A stretch of 64,000 nt of DNA, taken from the NCBI RefSeq assembly GCF_020623625.1, contig NC_060200.1, positions 690,001 to 754,000 on the forward strand, given 5' to 3'. The stretch is from Saccharomycodes ludwigii (taxonomy: Eukaryota > Ascomycota > Saccharomycetes > Saccharomycodales > Saccharomycodaceae). Positions 44,106 to 53,939 of this stretch are shown here, in pieces. The notes beneath the pieces were generated by a model. The model saw nothing but the letters and a program-made list of their open reading frames with translations, had not been told where the DNA came from and ran no database searches. Position 1 is the first letter of the stretch. Each line of letters begins with the position of its first letter. The translations under genes and the position numbers were made by a program.

Positions 44106-44772
44106 AATGGTTTTGAAAGCATTTTCTTTGAGAAACTTAGGATTGATTTTAAAGTTGATATGTTAATTCAACGATTTGGCAGAAATGTTAGTAGTTATTG
44201 TATAGCGTTTTGGGCTGCTATTAGCGTCTTTCACTATTATTATTTACTTTTAGTTATTTATAATTAACTTTTTTTTATTTATGCACTATTTTCTGAACCA
44301 AATTATTATACAATCTAATATAAACAAACGATTATCGAAAATTAAATTAGTCGCAAATAAAATAAAAACTGTATTGATCTAATCACACACATCTATTTCT
44401 TATGTATTCAATACGTTTAAAGCCAAATATTATTATGTATCTAAGAGAATGTATCTTAAAAAGGGTTAATAAACTAACTTTATACTTCGTTACTTGTTAT
44501 ATATATATATTTAGTCATCTAAACTATAATTTATATGTTCCAGGTTACCATTTAATTCTTAAACAAATCATTTCGTTATATATATATATATAATTTATTT
44601 TCACTCTTCCGCCTGTCATGTTTATTATCTTTTTCCAATGTTTCTTAAAGCATTGTCTAATTATGAAAGTTCCATGATATCGGAGTCCTTTAATCCATTA
44701 TTATTCAATTCCGTGTATTATGTGTGAATTTCAATAAATACAAATCTGCTTCATAACAACACATACAAGTAA
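43576..44772. other. Intergenic region, INH1 to tRNA-Glu
   Basis: 1.2 kb without a recognisable gene. An A30 run lies at 44074-44103, with T runs at 43685-43703. The frame at 44402-44593 is AT-repeat derived. Confidence 0.55.
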
Positions 44773-44844
44773 TCCGGTGTAGTGTAGTGGCTATCACGGT
44801 TCGCTCTCACCGAATAGACCCGAGTTCGATTCTCGGTTCCGGAG
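44773..44844 (+). tRNA. tRNA-Glu, anticodon CTC
   Basis: 72 bases fold as a tRNA without intron: D arm GTGT/TCAC, anticodon stem GTTCG/CGAAT with loop CTCTCAC (anticodon CTC, reads GAG), T arm CCGAG TTCGATT CTCGG, discriminator G. The internal promoter boxes TAGTGTAGTGG (A) and GAGTTCGATTC (B) are present and a T8 run shortly downstream (from 44861) can end Pol III transcription. The acceptor stem has a T-T mismatch at position 6-67 and a G-T pair at 7-66, where the S. cerevisiae tRNA-Glu I recall has paired bases. Confidence 0.95.
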
Positions 44845-45436
44845 TACATTATTTAATTAAATTTTTTTTGTTAATTTGAAATTAACAACAATTTTTCATT
44901 TTTACTATGTGGAATTAAAAAAAATTCAAAATAATTTGTGACATTTAGCACCCATACCTTAGATAATAAAATACTAAGATTAAATATTTTTTCCTATGGA
45001 GACATTAAAAAAAAACAGAATAATGTAATAGGCTTTTTATTATTTTTTCTGGTTTTCAGTTTTTTTTTTTTTTTTTCTTTTTCCCAACTACCTACTAGCT
45101 CCATTTTCCTCTGGTTTTTTGTCTAGCCTAGTCTCAATATCTTTTTTTTTTATTTTTTTTTCCTTCCATTTGGGAACGTTGGCTGAACAGAAATTATATC
45201 TTGTAAAATTCTGTCAAAATGTTTATAGTCTTTTCGCTTGAAACTTTATCAAGAAGTTAGATAATGTGTATTTTCAACCAGAAATTTTGATTTACAATTC
45301 ATTAGCTATTTTCATGATATGCTGTATCCACCACCTCTTTTTTTATCCTTTTAACCAAAATCACCTGCGAAATTTTTTTATTTTATTTTTGTAAAACAAG
45401 AGATACAGAAAAAACACATAAAATAAATAACCAACA
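44845..45436. other. Intergenic region, tRNA to RPP1B
   Basis: Promoter region of RPP1B with a Rap1-like site (44949-44959) and T runs. No other gene is seen. Confidence 0.6.
44949..44959 (+). promoter_or_regulatory. Rap1-like site upstream of RPP1B
   Basis: CACCCATACCT differs by one base from the strong Rap1 core CACCCATACAT. It is 478 bases before the start of a ribosomal stalk protein gene, the expected class of target. Confidence 0.5.
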
Positions 45437-46779
45437 ATGTCTGACGCCATTATTTCTTTTGCCTCTTTAATTTTAGCTGATGCTGAATTGCCAATCACCG
45501 CTGAAAATTTATTGACTTTGACTAAAGCTGCTGGTGCCAATATTGATAGCGTATGTTAATTTATTTGTTATATATATATTTTTTTCTGGAACTAGCTTAA
45601 TAAAGTGATAGTCGAATAAAGAATGCATAGTTAATGTATAAGAAGGATTATTAGATGGCTGGGAAAGGGAGTATCGACAATACTCTGTTAAAATAAAAAA
45701 AAAAAAGGAAAAAAAAAGGATCGTTTTACAAGAAAATTTTCATTTTTGATTAATTAAATTTTTTTAAAGATATCGTGAATCTTAATTAAGAAATAAACAT
45801 GACGAATAATAAAAAATTATAGGAAACAATGATACAGTAAATATCGAAGAACTATAAAGTGGCAAGTGATATAAGCAGATATTGGGATATGGAATGTTGT
45901 GACTTATAAAACATTTCATTCGTTTCTGGACGAGGTGAAAACTTTATAAATGTCATATGTGATAGAGAATATTTATAAGTTCTAAAATGTTTATTAAATA
46001 AGATGTATCTATTATAGGGGGATGGGGAAATTTAATGTTGTTTTTTGTACAGTTGGAATAAATCTGTGCTTATAAATGAGTTATAAAACAGAGGGGCTTC
46101 TGAATGGAATGTTGTGATGAGTTGTTGTATTAGATTTGAAAGTATATTACTTAAATTACTAGAACTATTAAGGAAAGAATTGCAACAAACTACATTAATG
46201 GATAGTTATCATCCAAAGTCAGAAACTACATTTATTCGATTCCTTTTTTTTTTTTTTTTTTTTATTTCTTTTCCTTTCTTTTCCATAAAGTATATTAACT
46301 TTTCAACGTATCTTTATTTTTTTTTTTAGAAAAAAAAAATTTACAAAGTATTGCTTTTTACTAACAATAAATTTTAAAATCAAGATATTTTTTTTTTTTT
46401 TTTATTTTCAAATTTTTTAATTAAAACTATGTTGGTGGGGCTTTATTATTTTTAATTAATGTAGAGTTTTAAACTCTATATTTGTAGCTCTGATTTGACA
46501 ACCAGCTAGGAATATTAGATGAATTAAAAAAAAAAATTTCTTTTAGATATTCAAATACTAATTTGTAAATAGATCTGGGCTGATTTATTTGCCAAGACTT
46601 TGGAAGGTAAAGACTTGAAAGAGTTATTATCTGGTTTTACTGCTGCTGGTGCTGTTGGCTCAGCTGCTCCTTCTGCCGGTGCTGGTGAAGCTGCTGGCGC
46701 TGAAGAAGCTGCTGGTGAAGAAGCTGAAGCTGCCGAAGAAGAATCCGATGATGACATGGGTTTTGGTTTATTCGATTAA
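45437..46779 (+). CDS. RPP1B: Acidic ribosomal stalk protein P1 (two exons)
   Basis: Exon 1 (45437-45550) codes 38 residues, [19 protein letters not shown] to GANIDS; exon 2 (46573-46779) codes 68, from [21 protein letters not shown] through an Ala/Gly/Glu-rich hinge to the invariant C-terminus [12 protein letters not shown]. The joined protein of 106 residues is a P1 protein: the N-terminal dimerisation domain pairs with P2 on the stalk and the C-terminus recruits elongation factors. S. cerevisiae RPP1B also has an intron, and lies between LYS21 and VCX1. The junction falls within the conserved ANID-S|IWAD segment, which fixes it precisely. Confidence 0.95.
45551..46572 (+). other. Spliceosomal intron of RPP1B (1022 nt)
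   Basis: Donor GTATGT at 45551; acceptor AAATAG ending at 46572. A perfect TACTAAC lies at 46359-46365, 207 nt before the acceptor, and a near match TACTAAT at 46556-46562 only 11 nt before it. Between them are an 11-bp hairpin (46458-46482, loop 3 nt) and a 5-bp one (46485-46508), both containing TAG triplets, plus an apparently good acceptor TTTTAG at 46541-46546. Use of that upstream acceptor would give a stop within five codons. Confidence 0.9.
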
Positions 46780-47421
46780 AAAACACAATAACTATAAGTA
46801 CGTATGTAAAACTATTATTTTTGTGTTTATATTATTTTTAAAAAACTAAAAATGAGATTAAATTAGTTTCTTTTACTATTATTATTCCATTATCTCTTGT
46901 CATTTTTGTACATCTATATATATATAAGCCTTTACTCTTTTTAATGTAACATTGTTTGTAAATCAGAGTGGGACTTATATTAACTAAGCAAATGTCTACA
47001 TACCGGGTAATTTAAGAATGAAAGAAACTGCTGAAAAAAAAAAAAATAAATAAATTTATTGGACCCATTCTAAAGAAAAGATATCATTTAATCTAAATAA
47101 TTATTGTCCGCTTTATAAGATTTTTTTTTTCTTTTTTTTTTTTTTTTTTTTTTTTTGCTTGTTTCAAAGAGGAAATATATATATATAAATAAATAAAAAA
47201 AAAAACAAACTATACTTTTGAGTCAAGAATCCGAAAGATTGTCCTTTCATTTATAACTGATAAATACAGAGAGATAATAAAAAAATAAATTTACAAATAT
47301 TTCCTTTAACTCCATACTGTTAATGAATTATTGGTCTAATCTTTCCAAAAATTAATAAAATATAAAAAAAATTAGTAAGAAAAAATATACCTCTGTGTAT
47401 AAACAAAGAAAATCTAGCTTG
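46780..47421. other. Intergenic region, RPP1B to 47422 gene
   Basis: It holds a Reb1-type site (47004-47010), a long T run (47130-47156) and no gene. Confidence 0.55.
47004..47010 (+). promoter_or_regulatory. Reb1-type site (CGGGTAA) upstream of the membrane-protein gene
   Basis: Exact core in the middle of the intergenic region, 412 bases before the ATG at 47422. Confidence 0.4.
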
Positions 47422-49287
47422 ATGACTCGGTTAGGCTACGTTGCGTCATATTACATGCCATTAATATGCTCGTCCAGAATACTGGTGAACACAGCAATTA
47501 TCACACTAGTGGTAGCAACTTATACGATAATGTACTTATCATCCAAGTTACTAATATCACATTACGAAGACGGTACTAAATCACCACCAAGTAACGCTAG
47601 TCTATTATTTACACCAAACTCACAGGATTATTTCAGGACGTGTTTATTGGGGATATTTCCACCACTACTGTTAAATTTTATTAAAAATTTTTTTTTTACG
47701 ATTAATCCTAGGTATACTCTATTAAATATTTTTCTTGATTTTTTCGTTCATGATTGGTTTTTACTATTAATTATTTTTTTTTTAGCTTATCCACAAGTAG
47801 AACCTAATGATCAAACAATAAAACAAAAAATGCCCAATATATGGCACATTATACCGAAACAAAGTTATATATTTGGAATATCTTGGAGCTTAAGTGAATT
47901 TTTAATATCAGTTTTAGAAAATTTAGCATATTATCAAGAAATAGCACCTTTCAATAATAATAAAGGTTTGACTGGAAAAAATGGCAATATCGAAGGAAAC
48001 GTTAGTGGTAGTGATAGTAACACTAGCAAGAATTATGGCAATGATATTGAAAATGATGATGATTTATTAACCAACCCAAATGGCTGTGATTATATCAGAA
48101 AATATATTAACTTAGACACCTGTACGGATGCTCTGCATTCGATTTCATTATTATCTAATAACGTATATTATGGTGAGACAAGACCATCTAACAAAAATAT
48201 ACTTCTCGATACTAGAGAAAACACAAGTAGGAAAAAGAAACATAGCAGTGGAAATGCTATTAACAAAGGATTTAATGAGGATTCAACAATAATAGTAGAT
48301 TTCACCAATAATACGTTGGGCTATACCAATAATGTCAACAACGACAACAACAACAACAACAACAACAACAATAATAATAATAATAATAGCAATAGTACTA
48401 CGGTTAATAATAATAATGGTAATATTAATAGTAATGATAATGATATTATTAACACCAATGTATATGATTATGATAACAATAGCACTAGTAGTAGATTATT
48501 AATAACACCTGGAATCGTGACACCATTAACCCCGACATCGACACAATTGAAATATTTCCCTCGTATAAATAGTAATACTAAGTTAATTAAAAAATTGGTG
48601 GCATGCTTTTTTATACTAATAAGTGATATTTTTTTAACTATAGGGCAATCATTAATAAGTTCAATATATTTTATTTATGTACCAGGCTACCCACAACTTT
48701 TCACCCCCATAGTTAGATATTTTGGTTCTAGGACATTCATCCGCTTTGTTCTAAGTATAATGTTCCCATTTATTGTATTAGATTTAATCACACATATAAT
48801 TTTATATTTTTGGAGGAGCATTTATGAAAGTGATGCTTACTATTCTTCTCCCATCCATAGTGGCAACAACAATAACAAAACCGACGTTGGTCAAGAAGCT
48901 GGGTTGATAAGTGGCATTATTGGTGGTAGTGCTAATATTAACCATAAGTATGGTAGTATTGTGCCAGATGATGCTATTTTGCCCGTCTCCTCATCGACAG
49001 GGTATAATGATGCTGACGAAATAAATTATAGTAATTCACTACAATATTTACAGTCATCAACAATAGGAAGAATTGAAAATTCACCGCTTCTAAATGGCAT
49101 GATGGCATCAAATAACAATACTAGAAATAATGGGCCTTTTGATAGATTAATGATAGTTGAGCATTTAAAGAGGTTAACTGCTTATTGGAGAAAAGTTGGT
49201 ATAAGAAAAAGATTTATAATTACAGGTAGTTTAATTTACGGAGTTATTGTTTTTACGCTGGGAATGGTTTTCACTATTAAACAGTAA
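47422..49287 (+). CDS. Multispanning membrane protein, YDL180W-like
   Basis: From the first ATG at 47422 the product has 621 residues; the frame stays open upstream to a GTG, but no earlier ATG exists. Membrane segments are seen near residues 19-44, 78-100, 108-128 (DFFVHDWFLLLIIFFLAYP), about 395-420, 435-465 and a last one close to the C-terminus (ITGSLIYGVIVFTLGMVF). A hydrophilic middle loop (about 180-375) is Asn-rich with a long Asn run (48337-48390). It follows INH1 and RPP1B, consistent with YDL180W, an uncharacterised vacuolar protein next to INH1 in S. cerevisiae. I do not recognise a functional family beyond that. Confidence 0.65.
   Translation: MTRLGYVASYYMPLICSSRILVNTAIITLVVATYTIMYLSSKLLISHYEDGTKSPPSNASLLFTPNSQDYFRTCLLGIFPPLLLNFIKNFFFTINPRYTLLNIFLDFFVHDWFLLLIIFFLAYPQVEPNDQTIKQKMPNIWHIIPKQSYIFGISWSLSEFLISVLENLAYYQEIAPFNNNKGLTGKNGNIEGNVSGSDSNTSKNYGNDIENDDDLLTNPNGCDYIRKYINLDTCTDALHSISLLSNNVYYGETRPSNKNILLDTRENTSRKKKHSSGNAINKGFNEDSTIIVDFTNNTLGYTNNVNNDNNNNNNNNNNNNNNSNSTTVNNNNGNINSNDNDIINTNVYDYDNNSTSSRLLITPGIVTPLTPTSTQLKYFPRINSNTKLIKKLVACFFILISDIFLTIGQSLISSIYFIYVPGYPQLFTPIVRYFGSRTFIRFVLSIMFPFIVLDLITHIILYFWRSIYESDAYYSSPIHSGNNNNKTDVGQEAGLISGIIGGSANINHKYGSIVPDDAILPVSSSTGYNDADEINYSNSLQYLQSSTIGRIENSPLLNGMMASNNNTRNNGPFDRLMIVEHLKRLTAYWRKVGIRKRFIITGSLIYGVIVFTLGMVFTIKQ
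48337..48390 (+). repeat. AAC/AAT repeat coding polyasparagine
   Basis: Tandem AAC then AAT codons in the central loop of the membrane protein. Confidence 0.85.
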
Positions 49288-49905
49288 TAGTTGGCAATTT
49301 TTTGGAATTTTGGTGTACGTTATTCATATTACCGTGAAACAGTTAAAGCTGTACCCTTTATCTTAATTAGTCCCGTAACAATTTGACAAAGAAACAATTG
49401 CGGAAGAAGGGAAAAAAAAAAATAAAAAATAAAAAATAAAAAAATAAAAACGAGGCGGCAATGACCTTTTTTCCGTATTACTTTATTTTAAAATGTAAAA
49501 TGGAAAGCAAATAAGTTATTAAAATATCAATAAATCACTTCCCCTATTATTTATTATGCTGGTATTTATTTATTTATTTTATGAATTATTGTTATTATTC
49601 CTTATTCGTTTTTTATTTCTTGAGGAAAAAATAAATAAATAAATAAAAAGATAAATATTTTTTTTTTCTTTTTTCTTTTTTTTTTTTTTTTTTTTTGAAC
49701 TGTTTATATTATGATATTTAAATGTGCGTTGATAACAAAGAAAAAAAACCAGAAAAAACTTTAACTTCCACATATAGTTTGTTTTCTTTATTCCATTTAA
49801 AACACTCAGTTTCTTCTCTTCACCCTCTCCTTAGAAAACTTATAGCGATATAGCTTCAAAATAATAACAAAAACCAAGGAAAATTCTTACCTTTACCTGA
49901 AAACA
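49288..49905. other. Intergenic region upstream of VCX1
   Basis: AT-rich with AAAAT-type and ATTT repeats near 49420-49445 and 49564-49580 and a T run at 49678-49696. No gene is seen. Confidence 0.55.
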
Positions 49906-51123
49906 ATGAATTCGCATACACCTTTATTAGGAGGAGAAAATAATCGGAATGTCAATACCAATGTCTCGACTTTCTCTCGTATACTCAAAGTCTCAGAAAT
50001 TCTTTTTTTTTCTTCACCAGTTAATTATTTATTATTCTTTGTGCCTCTAGGTATTATTGCCGGTCATCTAGAATCCCATTTTTCATCAACTTGGTTATTT
50101 GCGTTGAATTTTTTTGCCATTATTCCGCTAGCTTCGGTTTTGGCATATGCTACCGAAGAGTTGGCCGATCAAGTAGGTTCAACTCTTGGTGGACTATTAA
50201 ATGCTACCTTGGGTAACGCAGTAGAACTAATTGTTTCTATCCTAGCTTTGAAAGAGGGTCAGGTTAGAATCATTCAGGCAAGTATGATGGGTAGTATTTT
50301 AAGTAATTTATTATTGGTCACAGGTTGTTGTTTTGTGTTAGGAGGATATAATAGAGTTCAACAGAAATTTAATCAAACAGCTGCCCAAGCAATGTCATCA
50401 TTGCTGGTTATTGCATGTGCCTCATTATTGATTCCAGCTGCGTTTAGAGCTACTCTACCAGATAATACTAATAGTGAAGATAAATTTATTAACCAAAAAA
50501 TTTTGGAAATCTCTAGAAGTACTTCTATTATATTGTTGTTTGTTTACTGTTTCTTTTTACTATTTCAATTGAAAACACATCGTAAGATTTTTGAACAGCA
50601 GGAAAACGAAGTTCAGGAAAATATCAATGAGGATATTGACAATGAACCTAAATTATCCAAATGGGAATCATTAATTGTTTTAACAATCACCACAATATTG
50701 GTATCCATTTGTGCGGATTATTTGGTTGGTTCAATTGACGATCTTGTGGCCACCTCTGGTTTATCAAAAACATTCATTGGTCTAGTTATTATTCCTATAG
50801 TAGGTAACGCGGCAGAACATGTAACCAGTTGTGTGGTTGCTATGAAAGACAAGATGGATTTAGCATTGAGTGTTAGTGTTGGGTCATCTTTGCAAATTGC
50901 ATTATTTGTTACACCACTAATGGTTTTATTAGGGTGGTTCTTTGATGTACCAATGTCACTAAATTTCTCAACTTTTGAAACTGTTATACTGTTCATCTCC
51001 GTATTACTAGCCAATTATTTAATTTTGGACGGTGAAAGTAATTGGTTGGAAGGTGTTATGTCGTTAGCTATGTATATGTTGATTTCTTTGGCCTTTTTTT
51101 TCTATCCGGATGTCAATTATTGA
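49906..51123 (+). CDS. VCX1: Vacuolar Ca2+/H+ exchanger
   Basis: The product has 405 residues (S. cerevisiae Vcx1 411). This CAX-family antiporter uses the vacuolar proton gradient to move cytosolic Ca2+ into the vacuole. About eleven hydrophobic segments are visible. The two inverted repeat signatures that form the ion path are present: [18 protein letters not shown] (about 103-120) and [18 protein letters not shown] (about 298-315), followed by [21 protein letters not shown]. An acidic cytoplasmic loop (about 226-247, [19 protein letters not shown]) separates the halves. V-ATPase subunit A, encoded in the same window, makes the gradient it uses. It matches VCX1 (YDL128W), near RPP1B. Confidence 0.96.
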   Translation: MNSHTPLLGGENNRNVNTNVSTFSRILKVSEILFFSSPVNYLLFFVPLGIIAGHLESHFSSTWLFALNFFAIIPLASVLAYATEELADQVGSTLGGLLNATLGNAVELIVSILALKEGQVRIIQASMMGSILSNLLLVTGCCFVLGGYNRVQQKFNQTAAQAMSSLLVIACASLLIPAAFRATLPDNTNSEDKFINQKILEISRSTSIILLFVYCFFLLFQLKTHRKIFEQQENEVQENINEDIDNEPKLSKWESLIVLTITTILVSICADYLVGSIDDLVATSGLSKTFIGLVIIPIVGNAAEHVTSCVVAMKDKMDLALSVSVGSSLQIALFVTPLMVLLGWFFDVPMSLNFSTFETVILFISVLLANYLILDGESNWLEGVMSLAMYMLISLAFFFYPDVNY

Positions 51124-51224
51124 TTAAGAAAAAAAAAAAAAAAAAAAAAAAAAAAATTAAGCACATCGATTTATGTAGTAAAAGTTTGTAAAAAACAATT
51201 GGAAATAAATACAAAATTCGGGTG

Positions 51225-51523
51225 TCCTTCGGGACCATAATTTTTTTTTTCCACTCCATTCCCCTTTAGTTACATACCGGATGGTTCCGGTTATAGCATT
51301 AATGTCCGAAACCTTAAGAAACTCTTGTCTTTTTCGTCGTTAAGGATAGGATGACTATTTTTGACATTTTTTTTTTTTTTAAAACCGTTGCCTCTTTATT
51401 ATAAAAGAGATGGCTGATTGTGTTAAATAGATTAAGAATATGAAAGAGGAATCTTGTAAAGAAAATACTGTGTAATTTACTGAATTTTCTCCTTTTGACT
51501 GGGTCAACAATTTGTTCAGTCAA
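51225..51523. ncRNA. Candidate structured RNA or element: four hairpins in a row
   Basis: GTCC-TTCG-GGAC (51225-51236, a stable cUUCGg tetraloop, then a T run); ACCGGA-TGGT-TCCGGT (51276-51291); CCTTAA/TTAAGG (51312-51345); TTGACTG/CAGTCAA (51495-51523, 15-nt loop). The first two are GC-rich in an AT-rich spacer. No tRNA, C/D or H/ACA signature could be completed, so a stable RNA is only one possibility; terminator or relic are others. Confidence 0.25.
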
Positions 51524-51994
51524 GATAAGTTGATTTAATAAAATATTGAAAAAAAAACCCCCCCATTGTATTAATGAGGTGATAATAATTAGGACGACTG
51601 TAGCATCAGAACTGATTCTTATTTAGTTAGACTAATGTATTTATATATTATTTTACACACCAATTAAGATAAAAAAAAAATGAAAAATTATAATCTATTT
51701 TGACTTAAAGCGTTTTGTATGTAATATATTAATATTTAGGGGTAAAAGGATGGGAGAAAGGAGAAGATATTATTTAAAATAATAATACATATATGCAATG
51801 GTATAGAAACAGCTGCACAGCATATAAATATTTTTATTATTAAACTTTACATTTATTATATGTGAAAATTCTATTATCGCCTTCATTGTAAAAATCCCTA
51901 TTTTTTATCCCCAGAAAAAAAAATGATTTACTTTTTATATCTAAAGTCGCACTAACAACAACAATAATAATAATGCTAACTTTAAAAATACAAA

Positions 51995-52031
<37 letters not shown>

Positions 52032-52122
52032 CTTCTTTCTCGATTATATTTTTTCTAAAATTAATAAAATTCTGGGAAACACCTTTTCCTTTTTTTTTTT
52101 CCTTTCTCTCTTTCTTACTTAC

Positions 52123-52129
52123 AGCCGCC
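52123..52129 (-). promoter_or_regulatory. URS1-like core (GGCGGCT) upstream of the 52330 gene
   Basis: AGCCGCC on the plus strand contains the Ume6 core, but flanks (CAGCCGCCTTT) fit the full consensus only partly. 200 bases before the start. Confidence 0.3.
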
Positions 52130-52329
52130 TTTCTAACTATCACTATTAAACTACCTTTCCTTTCCTTTCTTTTCTTTTCTTTTTTTCCTTTTTTTCTCTC
52201 AATCGTCTAAAAAAAAAAAGATTTATTATCTTTTTCTTCCAACGTAGCTTTGTTGAATTTAGATACTCCGCAAATTTCATACGTATAGAAATTGAAGTAA
52301 TTCATTAAAAAAAAAAAAAAGAATTGAAA

Positions 52330-53190
52330 ATGCACGACTTATCGAAGCCAAATAGTAAATTACACGTGTGTAATGATACGAACACTCAAATTAATACGTC
52401 TAGGAAACAAGATTATCTATTTGCTTCGACAACACCCGAAAATCTACTCAACAGGGATGAATCGAAATCAAGGATATCATTAGGTCCATCATCTTCCTCA
52501 GATTTTAACTACGATATGAATGGTAACAATAGAGAATATTCATACGACCAAGAATCTGTTGGATCATCAATAGCTTCCCACAACAATATCTCAAGACCAC
52601 AATCTAGAGCTTCTGTTACCTCAGGGTTATCTACGACTGCTGCCAAAGATGGAATTGAGGGAAAAAGAGTATTAAGAGCTGGTATTAGTCCTTACTCTTT
52701 GAACCTGTTAAATGCGTTAAATGCTGTCAACGTGAATAAGTCGCTATCATCCCATAATTTATTTAAGAATAATAATGAAAGCAACAACAGTAATAGTAAT
52801 TCAATTGAAAATGACAATCCTTTTGCTTCCCCTATGACCATAAGAGAAAAAATGAAATTATTGAATATAGACAAGAGAAGTCCCGTTCCTTCCCAATTTG
52901 GCTCAATGAGAGGCGATGATCCGGTAAACACTTCTATTTCCAGTGAAAATATTGAAAGACCAAATATAGAAAGTTTATTGAAAGAATCGCTCATTGGGGA
53001 ACGTGGTTTAGGGAACCAATTACATTTAACTTCTAATAATGAGAGAACGTTGGAATCTTTCAGCAATGCTAGTACTATTGGCGATGATTATTCATATTTG
53101 CAAGATGGCTTTTCAAATACTTCCACTTCATTGGTACCTACGACCACAGAAAGTGTAATTTCAGCTGGCAACAGTGAACGTGATGCTTAG
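52330..53190 (+). CDS. Uncharacterised Ser/Asn-rich protein (positional candidate YER079W)
   Basis: The product has 286 residues from the first ATG at 52330; a TTG two codons earlier is not a start. No family is recognised. It is rich in Ser, Asn and Thr, with likely phosphosites (SRPQSRAS, DKRSPVPS) and short conserved-looking stretches: RVLRAGISPYSLNLLNALNAVN (read as two parts) and NPFASPMTIREKMKLLNID. There is no membrane segment. It sits between VCX1 and AIM9 on the same strand; in S. cerevisiae the gene upstream of AIM9 on that strand is the uncharacterised YER079W, while YDL129W lies on the other side of VCX1. Position favours the former, but sequence support is lacking. Confidence 0.5.
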   Translation: MHDLSKPNSKLHVCNDTNTQINTSRKQDYLFASTTPENLLNRDESKSRISLGPSSSSDFNYDMNGNNREYSYDQESVGSSIASHNNISRPQSRASVTSGLSTTAAKDGIEGKRVLRAGISPYSLNLLNALNAVNVNKSLSSHNLFKNNNESNNSNSNSIENDNPFASPMTIREKMKLLNIDKRSPVPSQFGSMRGDDPVNTSISSENIERPNIESLLKESLIGERGLGNQLHLTSNNERTLESFSNASTIGDDYSYLQDGFSNTSTSLVPTTTESVISAGNSERDA

Positions 53191-53939
53191 AAGAATAGAA
53201 GAGAAGACTATTATTTTAATTTTTTTTTTAATTTTTTTTTTTTTATTTTAATGCAGCGAATTTTTTGCTTGTATTTTTATTTTTTATTTTTTATTTTTAG
53301 GGATTTTTCTATTAAAACGGTTTATTTTTTTAAACCGCGAAAATGTGTATATACTTTTTTTTTTTCTTTTTTAATTCCATTAACTATAATTACAGTTTCT
53401 AGTGGTTTTACTATGATATCATTGTTGTTTTGATTAATTTTTTTTTTCTTTTTTTTTAATTTTTTTTTTTTTATATAGAACAATTCGATGTATTTTTGTT
53501 TCATGGATTTTTGATTTGCCTTTAATTCATATTGCAATGTGTTTTTATTTTATTTTCACTTATATAATTTTTCCATTTTCCATTTTAGATCTAATTTTTT
53601 TTTTTTCTTTTTTTCTTTTTTTTTTTGAATCAATAAAACAAAATGTTGTTAATTTAAATATATTTCTTTTCGGGACCGATCAAAATAATTGTTAACAAAT
53701 TTAATTCAATTCTTTACCATGTATTAAAAAAAAAAAAAAATACTCCTTTTGTCTTTTCACGTGGGTTTTATAGTTTATTTTTAAGGAAAAAAATTTTTTT
53801 TTTTTTTTTTTTTTTTTTTCCCCCTCCTTTTTCTCTCCCTGCCATTTCCTTTACATATACATATATATCTAGACTTTCAGTTAATCCTTGATTAGTAAAA
53901 TAGAACAAAAAAAGAAAATCAACAAACTATTTTGAAGAC
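53191..53939. other. Intergenic region, 52330 gene to AIM9
   Basis: Very T-rich (many T8-T12 and one T26-type run near 53794-53819). No gene or specific site is seen. Confidence 0.55.

Larger units (their letters stand above)
51124..52329. other. Intergenic region, VCX1 to 52330 gene, with a cluster of hairpins
   Basis: 1.2 kb. Four perfect hairpins lie within 51225-51523 (see that entry). Also present are an A29-type run after the VCX1 stop, a T run (52000-52028) and a URS1-like AGCCGCC (52123-52129). The frame at 51314-51523 (minus) is not supported. Confidence 0.55.

Noticed and set aside
44402-44593. 63-codon frame before the tRNA
   Set aside because: AT-rich, Tyr/Ile repeats, no start context or similarity.
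46113-46119. GTGATGA in the RPP1B intron as a snoRNA C box
   Set aside because: No D box (CTGA) or terminal stem at a fitting distance.
51303-51325. TGTCCGAAAC as part of a point centromere (CDEIII)
   Set aside because: The rest of CDEIII, the AT-rich CDEII of the right length and a CDEI box are missing; no centromere was found elsewhere either.
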